Origin: Tubiluchus corallicola
Taxonomy: Eukaryota; Priapulida; Priapulimorpha; Priapulimorphida; Tubiluchidae
Assembly: GCA_030141605.1 (NCBI GenBank)
Contig: JAQGDQ010000103.1
Location: 182,501 to 246,500, forward strand
Direction of reading: 5' to 3'
DNA: 64,000 bases
The notes beneath the pieces were generated by a model that did no database searches, was not told the DNA's origin, and worked only from the letters and a program-made list of their open reading frames with translations. Shown in pieces: positions 38,434 through 50,765 of this stretch; positions within the stretch are counted from its first letter, which is position 1; each line of letters starts with the position of its first letter. The position numbers were made by a program, and so were the translations under genes.

Positions 38434-39695
38434 AGACACGAGCCAAACTGCTGATGAAGGTTTTCTCTAAACCGCGACAGTGATTTTTTTCTTGCTCGTA
38501 ATCCTCAGTATAGCCTCCGCCGCAGAGGGACTAATATTTCAGTTGCACTTTTACGGCTACAAAGCCGCCTTACTTTCATCTTCGATCCACATCATAAACA
38601 TCTGATGGCTTCATATAGCAGCTTAGTCCAGTCTGCGTATTTCTTTTTCTCTGAGGATTAGGCAGAATTCGCAAAAAAGAGAGACCGTTCCCTAAATATT
38701 AATTATGAAGAAAGCAGCATCTAACAACGCAGATGCGTATTCAGAGCGAGGGGCGACGTGATGTAAAAATCCCGTTACTAGAGCAATAATCAGGTTACGA
38801 TACTGTGCTTAAGAATACAAGAAGAATCTTGGACACTTAGGAAGACCTTGACTCACGCTGTAACAGTTTCATGATAATCAGTGCATCCATTAGAGTCAGA
38901 CATTTGGCGTGAAAGTACCGGAAAATCCGACTATTGCGATCAAAGATATTACTAAGATTTTTCTTAATGAACATAAAATTGCAATAGAATTCCAAAGAGA
39001 AGCAGCGCCAGGGAAAACATGTTCGCAATTGCAGAAAGATAAAAAAGCTTTGTTCATGCGCTCGTGCGTATTCTTTAAAAGTGATGATGATTAAAGCTTT
39101 TGCTGGTGTAGTACGAGATCGATTTATCATGAATACTTGTAGTGAAATAATCTAATGTGTATGAAATGAAGTAGCATTATAATTTTGCTAAGGTTTTTAA
39201 ATATAATTATTGTATATAAAATATGAGCGCTGAACTATATACGCATGCAAAAATTTATACGCAAATAAGTTGATGTGCCAAAACAAAAATAGTCAAATAA
39301 TGTTTAGCATTGTAATACGAATGGAATGCAAATATCATGTATATTATGAAAATGTTTAAAATTAAATAGAGTTTAAGCAGCCGCAGAAGGAAAGTGAATG
39401 CTAGGCAATATTATTTATTTCATTTATTTAGTATTAAACAACTGATAAAGCTGATAGAATGTTTTTAAAATGTAATCATGTCATTTAACTGAGCTAACAG
39501 TTATTATTCAAGTTAAACTACCCCCCTGCAAATAGAGTGACCTCTGTTAATTAATAAGTATTTATTTTCAATAACGATTTATCATTATCATCAACATCAT
39601 TTACAAGTGAGAAAATGGAAGTTTCTTATTTTGAAAACTTTGTGTATAGATGTAAAGGTTTGAAAGTCGACAGTACAGATGCAAAGCGAGAGAAC
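38434..39695. other. Non-coding stretch, nothing recognised
   Basis: Overlapping frames of 97 (minus) and 61 (plus) codons near 38837-39130 have no features. Confidence 0.4.
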
Positions 39696-39696
39696 T

Positions 39697-39775
39697 ACAG
39701 CAGCGTGTGGCACAGTGATCTTACGTTTGTCTAGGGATCGCTTGCATGCTGGGTTCGAGTCGCAGTTAGCAGTTC
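39697..39775 (+). repeat. tRNA-like SINE head
   Basis: An A-box-like TGGCACAGTGATCTTACG is followed about 40 bases later by GGGTTCGAGTCG, a B-box. Folding into a complete tRNA is not obvious, so a tRNA-derived SINE or decayed tRNA copy is the likely identity. Confidence 0.45.
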
Positions 39776-41389
39776 TGCTTCACTCCAAATAAGGTAGCAT
39801 TTTCATAAAGGAGAAGGTGTAATCTGTAAGCATATACAGATATAGTCATTATCTAATTCTAGGATGTTCTTTCTGTGGTGTTCCGAACTTTATGTGCGCT
39901 TTGAGAAGTGCACACAACATCCACACACTCTTAAGCTTGTGTGAAATAAAAATAAAAATCAAGCCAACAGTAGCCAGTCAGCGATTTTCACAGACGCAAT
40001 TGAGGAAAACCGAATCAATTAGTCGACTCAGCATTCGCTTAATGACTTTTGCATTTATTACTTCTGCATCTGACAGCAGAGAAGCAGCTCAGAAGGGCTG
40101 AAGTAATCTTGACATATTTTTTCTTTCTCGCAATTAACGAATTTACGGTTTTAGAAACTAAGAGATTATTGCTGCTGCTGTTGCTGGAGTGACTTCAAGT
40201 ATAAACATCCGTGGTTTTTACATCCGTGAGAATAGATCTTGGAAAATTTTATTTCTAGCACAAGAATTACAGGACAAGTATATAGCACTGCAAAATGAAT
40301 GAAAAATTTACCGTTAATTTTGGATCAACCTGTATCTGTAGTTTTTGTATGTCGGAAGTATTGATTTTCAGGAAGAAGTGGAGCTGAAACATGAGTGTTG
40401 TAACAGAACTTCTTGACAAGTAACAGCTGTGACAGTTATTACTATAAATAACTGCATCTGTGGTTTTTCGTCAAAGACGATGCAGCGACAGTTATGAACA
40501 GTGAATTCACTGTTACTCCAGCAAATTGCTCAATAGTTACTTTACAAGGATTCCCGTCTTGCCATAAAATAATAGAGCATGCTCAGGGAATGAAAACTTC
40601 AGGGTTTAGCCTGATGTCTTCAAATAACCAATGATGACTTATAAGTGTCGCCTGACTAATCGTGTTACGAGTCTCGACATAACGTCATAGTTTTTTTCGT
40701 AAAAACGGACACCGTTTTAATGACCTCATAAATGTAGGACGAGAATGCTGCTTGCTGCATCCTTATTAATTATTACTAACAAATTTCAAAAGTGATGCTG
40801 GGCAAAGTGTAGCATTAGAATAATTTAAGCGCACCATGTAATAAATGCATAAACTAATTGGATAAAAACGTGTATAAGCATAATTTATATAATAAAAAAG
40901 TAGTATATACTGTGCTTGTGTAAGTGTCAAACAAAAATTTAAAATTCGACACGCTCTGATCAGTCAGTCACAATTAAAATTAAGTCCAGATACAAAGAGC
41001 CCGATTCTAGTTTACAATGTGTTCGAATCACATACAAAAAGAAAACAAACTATTAGTTGTTTGGAACACAAAACTTCGTTAATTTAAACGCTTTGAAATG
41101 ACAATCGGTACCAACGCCCATTTCTTTTGTTTTTAATTGGCATTGAAGTGCTTCTGGTATCGAGCTTGAAGCCAGAAAACCTGTTGAAAATATGGAACGG
41201 CGGAAGTTGCGTCGTTTTCCCATCACTGTAGATTTTACTCGGAAAGTTTCCGATATTACTCAGTCAAGCAAAATGGAAAAAAAGATACGCAAAGCAGTTA
41301 ACTCTGACCAGGACTAAGCAAACCGATTAAGTTTCAGCATATCTGTTTGTTAGATAAGCTACTAAAGAATTTAATTAATCCCAAATTTA
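39776..41389. other. Non-coding stretch, nothing recognised
   Basis: The 69-codon frame at 39892-40101 has no features. No repeat family was found. Confidence 0.4.
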
Positions 41390-41640
41390 TGATGCCCCCT
41401 CTCTCCTGCTTGCCTGCCCAGTTGTCTATCCTACTCGTTTGCTTGTGTACATGTCTGTCTGCCTGACTATTTGCATGCCTCTCTCCCTAGTTATCTGTCG
41501 TACTCATTTGCAAGTCTACGTGTCTGTCTTTCTGCCTCTCTGCCTAGTTATCTATCTGCTCGTTTGTGTGCCTGTCTGTTTGTGTGTCTGTCTCCTTATC
41601 AACTTGCCTGCCTATCCGTTTGTCTATTTGTCATTATCAT
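41390..41640. repeat. Degenerate TGTC/TGCC pyrimidine-rich repeat
   Basis: TGTCTGTC, TGCCTGCC and CTCGTTTG motifs recur with many changes. The 80-codon Val/Cys/Leu-rich frame here is produced by the repeat. Confidence 0.65.
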
Positions 41641-42312
41641 TTTTTCTTGAAATTGATTATATTAGCCAATACCTTTCTTGACAAATACAAAATACACACC
41701 TGACGTGATTTTACTTGCGTTTGATAACATGAAGTAAAGCGCAACAACCAGAGCTGGTTATTTACTCAATTTTCATCACGTTCCCATGGCAATTTACAGC
41801 AGGAAGGGAAGCATTTTATCCCTTACAATTTTGCCGACAGAAAAGCAAATTCAGAACGAGTGAATGAGTTACTCGATAGAATTTATATGGAGTAGGCGAG
41901 TACAAATTGGTTTACTTTACTTTCGCGGAATTTTGCTGTATCCTAGCTGCCGTTAAGGCTCTGCGATACTTCCGTGGGATCTATCAAATTGAATAAACGC
42001 TGGAAATTCACTCTGATGTTCAGTTAGAAGGCTGTTTCAAAGCAACTGTCATTCTCGTATTCTAGGAAGTGCTTCAGAATCTTGTTGGATCAAAAATTGT
42101 GCAAGTAACTAAATTTCTTTGGCCGTGTAGATGTTGATTTCTACCCTAATTATAGAGAAAAAGGGCTCCCTCGTACAACCATCTCCTCCATCCAAGCTAT
42201 AGTTATTTCAGGTTATAATATTTTAGGTTCAAACTTTTATAATGGCAATTTTAGCTAATACACCACAGACGGTTTAAAACACATTTAGTATACATGTATT
42301 AGCGAATCAGCC
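41641..42312. other. Non-coding stretch, nothing recognised
   Basis: No gene or repeat identified. Confidence 0.4.
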
Positions 42313-42725
42313 TTTTCACAGATTTACTGTGTGCACAAGCAGTTGCTATAGGTCAAAGCTTAAGTGTAGCACGGCAACGCGTCTTAACTACAACAGTCAC
42401 GTGACAAGTGGATGAAGCAAATCCGTCTGCGGCATCAGTTCAGTAACTTCCGTCACGTGACATGTGTGTAAAGCAAAGCAGTCTGCTGTATCAGTTCAGT
42501 AACTTTAGTTGTTTTACGTGAACTTTACTTAATAATTCATTAGTCTATGCGTAAAATGATGTACTAGCAGGATCTTGCTCATTAAGAAGATAAAATGGAC
42601 TAGGTAAGGTTCCGGCGAGCTGTTAAAACTGTTAATAGCATGGGCCGCGAGGCGTTGTCAAGTGTACACAAATGCGTTGACCTTTGACCTTTTCACGATC
42701 ATCATCAGTCGCTGGAACTGCGAAA
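42313..42725 (+). repeat. R5 dispersed repeat, copy 3, with internal duplication
   Basis: This is the longest copy. A segment of about 57 bp (GTCACGTGACA...ATCAGTTCAGTAACTT) occurs twice in tandem at about 42398-42510, where copy 1 has it once. It then continues through TTTTACGTGAACTTTACTTA, GCGAGGCGTTGTCAAGTGTA and CCTTTTCACGATCATCATCA. Confidence 0.68.
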
Positions 42726-43880
42726 AAGTTTTCTGAATCGGCTGCCGATTTGTCATTTTGTTAACCGATCAATTAAGCGCTGCGGCCCTTTGAACTTTTC
42801 TAAAAATATTACTGAGATTGCTCAATGTCAACTAATTGCAGTAGCCAACCACAAAAAATTGTATATAACTCATAGAGTGTGTAGTAAAATATGCTGTTCA
42901 GGAGAAGGAAGATAAAAAGAGGAAAACGTGTTATGTTATCCTCAAAATGAATGAAAGCATAATCCGCGAAACGACTTCAGGGTAAATATATGAAGCAGGT
43001 TGTAAAACCTGTACATTTCCAGTTTATGAAGGGGAGCTTATTATTGGAGAAATAAAAACGATAGGTTGCTGTTATTGGTTAATTGAGCTTTTATGGACTT
43101 ACACACGTAAAACTGACGATATTCGTTATCTCATTGCTACTTTATTGCAACTGATTGTACAGAAAGTATTCGTTGTAGCATGTAGTGTTTTATAGTGCTG
43201 CGTCACACGATGCAGCATACGGTATTATCGTGCCACTATTATAGGATTGTATCATGTTCTGTTATCGTTGTGTTCTGTCAAGCCACATGTAGTCCCGGTT
43301 TTCGCGAAGTATCCGAGTGTGGAGTTGATTCAACTAGAGTTGAAAAACACGTGACAGAATTCTTCAAAACGGACAGTTCGAATTTTTTGCCGTCTTTGAG
43401 CCAAGCTTTTCGCGATTTCAAAAGCAAAATTTAAAATGGGTTACGTTTACTTATCAAAAATCGTGTTCGGGGATTTGTAATTTTTTACTGTATAGTGGTG
43501 CCTTTTCTTAAGTGGTGCAGAAAACAAGCTCGACAAAACTGAATTCAGGAAAACAAGTTATGTGACAAAATCTTTTAGCTGATTTTCACAAGACGTGCCA
43601 ACATTTTTATACTCCAGACGAATTGCCGTTACGAGTATTAACCCGCGAAACATGCTAACAGTCTTGATTGCGTCTATTGGCGTTAATGGCAAATTATAGA
43701 CCCAGATCCATTTGGCAGGAGCATTAAAAGCAAGTAGAAATCATAGGCAGACTGTTGCATTATGTATCACTTGCGCATTAACTTTGCTTAAAGAGACTCA
43801 CGGCGCGCTTAAATGATCTGATTATTCCTAAGAGAACTTAGAACAAAAGCATAATCCAGCAGTTAGCAATAAACTATAAG
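42726..43880. other. Non-coding stretch with one doubtful frame (43195-43434)
   Basis: The 79-codon plus frame has a hydrophobic N-terminal part, three cysteines in its middle and a charged C-terminal part ending in SKI. No splice site or known domain supports it. GTGTTCGGGGATTTGTAATT just after it (near 43462) recurs at about 44087. Confidence 0.35.
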
Positions 43881-43884
43881 TATT

Positions 43885-44275
43885 ACTTTTGTAATATGAT
43901 TCTTAAGACTATGAACCAGTCCTTACTTTTTTATTTCCTTAAAGCACAATACACCCTTTACTTGCACAAAGCTAAAAAAATTCGTCTTGAAATTTTGCAT
44001 CACTTACATACTGCACTATTCCTGTTATTGACTCATTATCAACAACTAAAGCAGTATGTAAGTGACACAAAGTTTCAATAAAATCGTGTTCGGGGATTTG
44101 TAATTTTGGGGATTCGGGGAATCTTAAAACTATGAACCAGTCCTTACTTTTTCATTTCGTTAAAGCGCAATACACCCTTGACTTACATAAAGCTAAAAAT
44201 CATCTTGAAATTTTGTATCAAGTACATACTGCATTATTCCTGTTAATGGCTCATTATCCACGTCAGCAGCGACTC
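43885..44275. repeat. Tandem duplication carrying a K3-derived piece
   Basis: CTATGAACCAGTCCTTACTT, TTTCATTTC(C/G)TTAAAGC and CAATACACCCTT occur twice, about 225 bp apart. In each unit the sequence runs into the left end of a K3 MITE (CGTCTTGAAATTTTG, CATACTGCA). The TTAAAGC in each unit is the K3 terminus, so a truncated MITE was duplicated with its flank. Confidence 0.7.
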
Positions 44276-44285
44276 ACCACTTTCT

Positions 44286-44553
44286 TGTAGTTCCAGACGT
44301 CTTGTTTGGGCCTATGGTGATTTGAGAAGCCAGCTGACCTGGAATGCCAGTATAAAAGCCTGTAGAGGTCACTACAGCCTTGATTTCTGACACAGGTGCT
44401 CCTCGGGCGTAGTTCTGTTACTTAGTTTGTTATTTCTTTTTGTGCGGGTGTATTTTGTTCCCTATTTTTATTGGTGCTGATAATAAACTCCGTACAGTGT
44501 AATTTTTGTGTTTTATTTTATGAGAGTTAAATGACATGCTACAACAGGTATAT
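44286..44553 (+). mobile_element. Possible solo LTR
   Basis: It has the layout of an LTR: a TGTAG start, TATAAAAG at about 44352, AATAAA at about 44481 roughly 130 bases later, a T/G-rich stretch, and a CTACA end giving a TGTAG...CTACA inverted pair. I find no 4-6 bp target duplication, no second LTR and no coding region, so this remains tentative. An unrelated promoter-like sequence is possible. Confidence 0.3.
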
Positions 44554-44845
44554 GGTATTAGTTTACAGACATTAACTTAGTTAATTAGCATAACATTTTT
44601 AATTAAAATTAACATTTGTAGTTGAGTAATCAGTTACACAACGATACTAAAATGGATCTTCATGATGCGCAATATCAAGACCGCCGTGCCATCTTGGAGT
44701 TCGACCCCCTGAGTCAAATTCAGTCCAATATTATACATTTTTGATCTACAAAAGCATGGCTTGATAGATCAACCTGTACATGGTCAGTCAAACCGCTATG
44801 TAGGTATTATTAGTATGGGTGTATTATAGGACTCAGTAGCTTTCA

Positions 44846-45050
44846 CTAAACACTTTCAGTGTCATCGTCATTATTGTCACAGTCCTGTTGTCGCCCTCTT
44901 GTTGCCGCTATTGTTGTTGTTGTTGTTATTGTTGCTGCTGCTGTTGTTGTTGTCGTGTCGTTGTTATTGCTGTTGTTGTTTTTGTTGTTGTTGTCGTCGT
45001 CGTCGTCGCTGCTGCTGCTGTTGCTGTTGCTGTTTTTGTTTAAGTTGTTA
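44846..45050. repeat. (GTT/GCT/GTC)n compound trinucleotide repeat
   Basis: Interspersed GTT, GCT and GTC units run from about 44900 to 45045. The 208-codon minus frame that spans this area joins repeat-encoded Asn/Thr/Ser runs to a SINE-like segment and is not a gene. Confidence 0.88.
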
Positions 45051-45212
45051 TCGCTCCTGGTGTTCCCAAAGCTTTCCCGTTCATAATTCAGTAAAAAGCA
45101 AACACGTTGTTCATTTATAAGGCAACGACAGCATAAGTGGCTATTTAGCAATTTGAAATTACATAAATACAAATAATACACAGAAAAAGCAAATGATGTG
45201 TAAGATATATAT

Positions 45213-45305
45213 ACCGCCAGTCGTGGGACTCGAACGCGCGACTGAGACTTCTGTGCGTATGTGCGTGCGCGACCTTGATAATCCCAACTTGTGAACCAGA
45301 TATTA
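45213..45305 (-). repeat. tRNA-like SINE head
   Basis: On the minus strand ATCTGGTTCACAAGTTGGGA begins the segment and GCGTTCGAGTCCCACGACTG closes it, the latter a good B-box and T-arm. The A-box is poor and the middle is too long for a tRNA. A tRNA-derived SINE fragment is likely. Confidence 0.4.
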
Positions 45306-45601
45306 TATCGGCTATTGTGCTTGTAGCAATATCTCAGTCGATTACTGCCGGATTTGGCCATACAGCTCGATGACCGGTCGAACACGGGCTTCTCTGCTAA
45401 TTGCAGCTGTTTGATTTGCAAGAATCCGGACACAGATGTTCGAATAATTCGTCCGGAGATTGTCCGGCACACGACTGTGTAGTGACTGATAGCCTGCTAT
45501 AGTTATAGCATGAACAGAAAATTTAAGCAAATGTATTCAATTGATTGTCTTGCAAGGCGAATTCAGCAGGAGATTTGTGGTAATTAAGGCTGCTAAAACG
45601 C

Positions 45602-45625
45602 TTGCGTGCGTGCGTGCGTGCGTGA
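45602..45625. repeat. (TGCG)n short tandem repeat
   Basis: About five GCGT units occur in a row. Confidence 0.85.
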
Positions 45626-45754
45626 TACAATATGGCATGCGGTACTGATGGTGTATCTCCCAGAATTGCAAAGATATGAGAAATTTTTAGAATAGTTGAA
45701 TAAATCCACAATCTTTGAAGTATCATGCCAAACTATACCGAAAATAGAAATGCG

Positions 45755-45830
45755 AAAAAGTACGGATTAAATCTGGATTTGAACCAGGAACTTAGTTAAC
45801 AGCATTTAATTTTGTTGGTTCTCAGTGGAC
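45755..45830 (-). repeat. tRNA-like fragment, weak
   Basis: The minus strand has CCTGGTTCAAATCCAGATTT, a good B-box with a paired T-arm, but no convincing A-box. It is probably a decayed SINE. Confidence 0.35.
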
Positions 45831-47042
45831 AACGTTGATGTATTTCATCACTAATAATAACATCAGGTTAAACACCAAAGTTACAAATTAAACATTAAAT
45901 ATTGAAGGCCTATATAACGCCAACGGACATTGAGGTTTCTTAACGCATTTCCATGATTACACAAAGAATTAATAGTTATTATGAAACAAAAGAGACTTAT
46001 AAATTAAACAACTTTTTTCTCGGGAATTTCGAAAACGTGCATTGCCATAAAGATCGTCATGTTTCGCGTCTTTTTGTAGCGAGTGAGCGAGAATGATGTA
46101 CGTAGTACAGAAGGTGTCTTTGGTTATCGATGTTTGTTTACCGATCTTTGGTGACCTCGTGACAGTACTCATTACGTCATTCGTCTCGCGCAAAGAAAAA
46201 TGGTGGTTCTTCAAATATAATACCGCTAACAACGAAGAGACAAAAAAATCAAAAGAAACAAGTTTTACATTATTGAATTGAATATTCGTATTGAGAGTAG
46301 GATTTTAAGTTGTAAAAGCCTATATTATAGTGAGGGTTTAGTTTGATTTTAAGTAACAACAAACATTTAACAAAGGAGGCGATATTTTTTACACAACACG
46401 TGATGTGATGCCATCTTGTGAACGCACTGTGAAACTCGCTGAAATTAACTTTTTACTTTTAACATAATCACTTTTACCTGGAAATATTTTAATCCCAAAA
46501 ACCATTTAACAAAAACAGAAAATTTCGTGTGTAATTAAGCTCAATGTCTACAGCGTTGGCAATTAAAAATACGTGTAAAACTCGCGCGGTTGATTGCGTT
46601 TTAGGTAATGAGGGACGCTGATTATTATGAAGAAGCAGATAATCACCAGACATGCTTTGCCGATAAAATCTCTGGAGAAAAAGACTAAATAAAATGATTA
46701 GCAAAACAACGATGCACTAATTAGTTTAATTGAACTGCAACATATAATCATTATGATGCCTGATTTCTGACTGATATTATGATGCATTGTCACATTAATT
46801 TGATTTCGGGATTTCCTATGCACCTAATATGTCATAACAAAATTTGTTTCATCACGCACACGTATCTGGACACAAATGTGGGCGAAGCTGCCTAACGTCG
46901 GAGCTAATTAGACGCAAAAACTTGTGCCAAATGTTAACAACTTGAATTGCCTTGTGGCATGAAGTGGTTAACCGGCTTCATTAAAAAGTCGGGTTGCCAA
47001 ACGACGAATATCTTACATTATTCTGCATAATTTTCCTTTGAT
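45831..47042. other. Non-coding stretch, nothing recognised
   Basis: Several 62-87 codon frames on both strands overlap and show no domain or splice evidence. Confidence 0.4.
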
Positions 47043-47046
47043 TTAA

Positions 47047-47570
47047 AAGGAAGGTCGAGTTTTCCAGGCGATTAGACTTATTTCAATATTAAGGGAAAAT
47101 GTTTGAAGGATTTAGTAATAAAACTTCAATAAGTGCCATCTGTAACTAGTAAAATCACTTTAAAGTTGCGATTACTTCATGCTTGAGCGCTCCGATTTTC
47201 AATGCGCATTCTTCTTCCAATGACGTCAATTCGTGAAGTAAAGTAGCACACTGTCACTCTTCACCAAAAGTATAAAAAAAATTTACAAAAAATGAGAATG
47301 CTAATTTTGTAATACTTTTGCATGAACATTACGTAAACTGCAGAAGTTTGAATGAATCAGTTTAATTAAGCAGCGCGCGCTTACGGAAAGCCACAATGCC
47401 CTTACGGAAAGTCTTGAAGTTTCCCAGTTACGGCATGATTCTCAAGTGAATGGCGGCAACCACCGTGCCTGAAAATTTCTATGCAGCAGCAGTACATTTA
47501 AATTTATTCTTTATAGGCATTCTTTGTGAATTTCTATTGTTATAACATGCTGATTGACTTGTCCTTTCCT
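47047..47570 (-). mobile_element. K1 MITE copy E, full length (524 bp)
   Basis: TTAA flanks lie at 47043-47046 and 47571-47574. The ends are AAGGAAGGTCGAGTTTTCCA and GACTTGTCCTTTCCT. The body includes AAAATCACTTTAAAGTTGCG, GCGCGCGCTTACGGAAAGCC and GTGCCTGAAAATTTCTATGC. Confidence 0.83.
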
Positions 47571-47574
47571 TTAA

Positions 47575-48778
47575 GTAAGAAGTACTTATTTTGAAGAAAA
47601 TCCATGTGCTCTATCATCATCATCTATTTAAAATGCCCGCTTGCTACACAGCTCAGCAATGAATGCTCTAGCTGGTAAGTATACGCCAAAGTTCTGCAAG
47701 ACCCCCCCCCCCTTATTTCCTTCCATTTCCATGTGTGTTAACCTCAAGTACGACGCAGAAATCGTTCGTCGATTATTAAGCCTGATGTCGATTGTTAATT
47801 GGCTATTAAGTGGGACACAGAGAACGAAGCAAAATTTCGTCAAGTGCAGTAAAAAACTGAGATTGAAGGGAAGTTACTCTTCGATCTGTAATGAATACCA
47901 GTAGAACTAAGCTGTGTCAACTAACACTGATGATGAACAGCGTCTCAGTGATGAAGATCAGCTAAGAGTGATGAAGGTAGTAGTATTACGACTACCCGTG
48001 TGCATTGTATGCTACCTAGGATCTTGCGGGGCCGAACTAGAAAATTGTTAGTGGGGCCCTTTACCCTACAATAGCTAGAGATTGTTGTTTTGTGCTTCGT
48101 GTAGTTCGCCATTTTCAGCTAAAAACGTTGAAGGCTCGAAGCTCCACTGTTAGCCACAGTTATACACTAAAAATTGAAAGCACATATGAAAATTTTGATG
48201 TTTTATAACAAGTCAAGATAATTACTGACATGCTGTTTGTACATAGGCCTTCTAAAAACTGTTTCGGCGTTTTATCCGAGAAATTTTTCAAAATCTATGC
48301 AAAATTAAAATCAATCTATACAAAAGGTTTTTGTGGTGTCATTTTCTAAAGTATAGTATCGCCAAATTATGTAGTCTCTTTTATGAAATTGTTGAATGTA
48401 GGTATGTTTTACTCTATTTTGAAAAACTTGTCGCCTGATAAGACTGACGCGGTGCCCAGTTTGAACAAATCTGTCTAATTGGCTTAAAACCAGCACTGTA
48501 AATGTGTCCTATGCTATAATCGAAGGGTGGCTTATTTTTCTTGATAGCCGAACTTAACCAAAACTACAAACGCAAAATAAGGTGTCAACAGCATTTCCAG
48601 AAATACTTAAATTTTTAGCTACTTTTTGATAACAAACTTTGGGTGGCTGACGCGGTGCCTGCTTTATCGTACTACTCTTGCTCTTTGAGAAAAAGCGTGC
48701 GTGTGACGCTTCTGGACACTTTTCTTATAATAATAAAGAGCACATCAGAATTTGTTACCACTTATAGAATTAAGAACG
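47575..48778. other. Non-coding stretch; poly-C run at 47702-47711
   Basis: Two antiparallel frames (87 and 71 codons) at 47628-47904 cross the poly-C run and have no recognised features. CTGACGCGGTGCC occurs twice (about 48444 and 48647). Confidence 0.4.
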
Positions 48779-48782
48779 TTAA

Positions 48783-49118
48783 AGCACAAGAAAACATTTT
48801 TCATAAATAAAGCTCAAGAAATTTGTCTTGAAATTTTCCATCACTTACATACTGTCTTATTGCGTTAGTAGTGATGCTGTACGAAACTTTTAAAAATTTA
48901 AACTCCTGTGAAGGAAGTACCGTTAGACGTAGTTTTTTACCGGTAAATTGTTTGAAACAAGTTTAGACAATATCGTGTAAAATTTGAAATAATCAGAGCA
49001 TTCGCAGCCCACGCTTCGCTAACTAAGCAAAAATTTAAATTACATTGTTACTAAGGTCAATAATGTAGTCAATAACGTGAGCCAGTGGTGCGCACTGGGA
49101 TGGCGGTGCACTGACGTT
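48783..49118 (+). mobile_element. K3 MITE, right end lost
   Basis: TTAA lies at 48779-48782, then AGCACAAGAAAACATTTTTC and the usual K3 interior up to GCGCACTGGGATGGCGGTGC. The right third is missing, and sequence changes near 49118-49135 into a GTGAG-type minisatellite. Confidence 0.75.
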
Positions 49119-49139
49119 TTATTTTATTACGATTATTCT

Positions 49140-49424
49140 GTTAAAATAACGTGAGGTGAAGTGAGGTGGGGGGTGAAATGAGGTGAGATGATGTGACGTG
49201 AGATAAGACGAGGTGGGATGGGGTTCTCAAGTGCAGTGAGGTGATGTGGGGTGAGGAAGAGCGTGCAAGTGATAGGAGGTGAGATGAAACAAGTGAGGTG
49301 AGGTGAAGTGAGGTGAGGTGAAATGAAGTAAGGTGAGATGAGGTGAGATAAAGTGAGGTGAGGTAAAGAGAAGTGAGATGAGATAAGGAGGTGAGGTGAA
49401 CTGAGATGAGGTGAGATGGTAACA
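49140..49424. repeat. GTGAG-type pentanucleotide minisatellite
   Basis: GAGGTGAGGTGA, GAGATGAGATGA and AAGTGAGGTGA variants run for about 285 bp, with the purine-rich strand on plus. Minus frames of 94 and 107 codons (Ser/Leu/His/Thr-rich) come from the repeat. Confidence 0.92.
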
Positions 49425-49740
49425 CAGGGCATCTGTGTTAAAATTTCCAACTGCAAGATATAAAAATCACTAGTTTTAACCTGGATCAGTGGCAGCCAAG
49501 TTTCTACTGTCAGCGAGTTTTACAAAATTGATTGGCTCTGTTATACTCATTAGTCATTACATTACTCGTATGCCAAGTGTCATTATTCCCAGCAGGATAT
49601 TCTCACGATTACACATGTCTACGCTTTGTGTAACACGAAATCTGATTGATTAAAATGTCAAATATTTGTGACAAAAACGCAGAAATATTAAACGGTATTT
49701 CTCTAAAATTTATAAACTTCTGCAAAATTGAATCAGAATG
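49425..49740. other. Non-coding stretch, nothing recognised
   Basis: No gene or repeat identified. Confidence 0.4.
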
Positions 49741-49744
49741 CTCC

Positions 49745-49800
49745 TTTATCCCGTCAATGAGTCTCGAACCCAGGTATTTTACAAATGGTGCCCGAGATGA
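49745..49800 (-). repeat. tRNA-like fragment, weak
   Basis: The minus strand contains CTGGGTTCGAGACTCATTGA, a B-box with flanking T-arm. Only this half is recognisable. Confidence 0.3.
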
Positions 49801-49991
49801 TAACAGCAATGTCGATTATGATGACAGCGATGACGAAGCGACAGTAATACTGGCGGAAATATTAAACATATTGGGTAAAGGAAGGCATCTTGATCAATAA
49901 GACTGAAGTTCCGTGTTTGAATAAAATAATCTTAAACATGAGAACGATGATTGATCTTAGAGACGTCCATGACGAGGGAAAAAACGATCTC

Positions 49992-49992
<1 letters not shown>

Positions 49993-50055
<63 letters not shown>
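49993..50055. repeat. (GAT)n microsatellite
   Basis: About 21 GAT units, giving poly-Asp, poly-Ser, poly-Ile or poly-His in different frames. The surrounding 84-codon frame is not credible as a gene. Confidence 0.95.
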
Positions 50056-50765
50056 GTGATGGTAATGATGACGATGACACCAGAAATGATAATGATACTG
50101 ATTATATGATTGATGATTATTTTGAACCACCAACCCAAATTTGAACAACTTTGAAAAAGCCTTTGATTAATGAGAGTTTGACACTGATTTCAATTCGTCT
50201 CCTGTGTAAGGCATTCGGAATAACCTTGCTAAGCTCTTTCCACTAATAAAGAACAAAAATAGTTTTCTTTAGTAAACGTCCAATAAAGAGCGCGCACTAA
50301 CGCCCTCTTTCCTAGACGATTTTGTTATCCCACTTTGTTCTTTCTTGAAAAAGTTCATTATCAACATTTTGTGCCGCTGGAAATTTGCCGTCATTTTAGA
50401 GTAAAATAACTACGCGCCAATGTGGAAAATAATAGCTTTCAAGCAAACTACAGTTATTACGCCGCGACGCTAAATATTACTGCTGAACTCTTTGCCATCA
50501 CAAATGATTTTAATGAGTATCAGGCATACAGACGATTCAAGTTGTGCTTCTTGCTGCTATTGCTGCTACAAATTTGATAACGTTGGAGCTAAAACATGTG
50601 TTTGAATATCACAATTTTCGTTGGTAAATTTTTGTTATTTAACGCAACTTCTAAACATGTTGTAAGATCCAACTTTTGCCAGTCAACTTTAGAAATTATT
50701 AGAATTTGTATTCAGACTGCGAGGCAATACCCATTTATTTATTGTATTAAGAACCCTTTATAAAA
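50056..50765. other. Non-coding stretch, nothing recognised
   Basis: AT-rich, without supported features. Confidence 0.4.

Noticed and set aside
43195-43434. 79-codon frame with hydrophobic start and cysteines as a secreted peptide gene
   Set aside because: The hydrophobic stretch begins late, contains polar interruptions, and no splice, polyadenylation or homology evidence supports it.
44846-45472. Minus-strand open frame of 208 codons, the longest outside pure tetranucleotide repeats
   Set aside because: Its C-terminal half is a trinucleotide repeat (Asn/Thr/Asp runs), and its N-terminal half crosses a tRNA-like SINE fragment. No splice or domain evidence.
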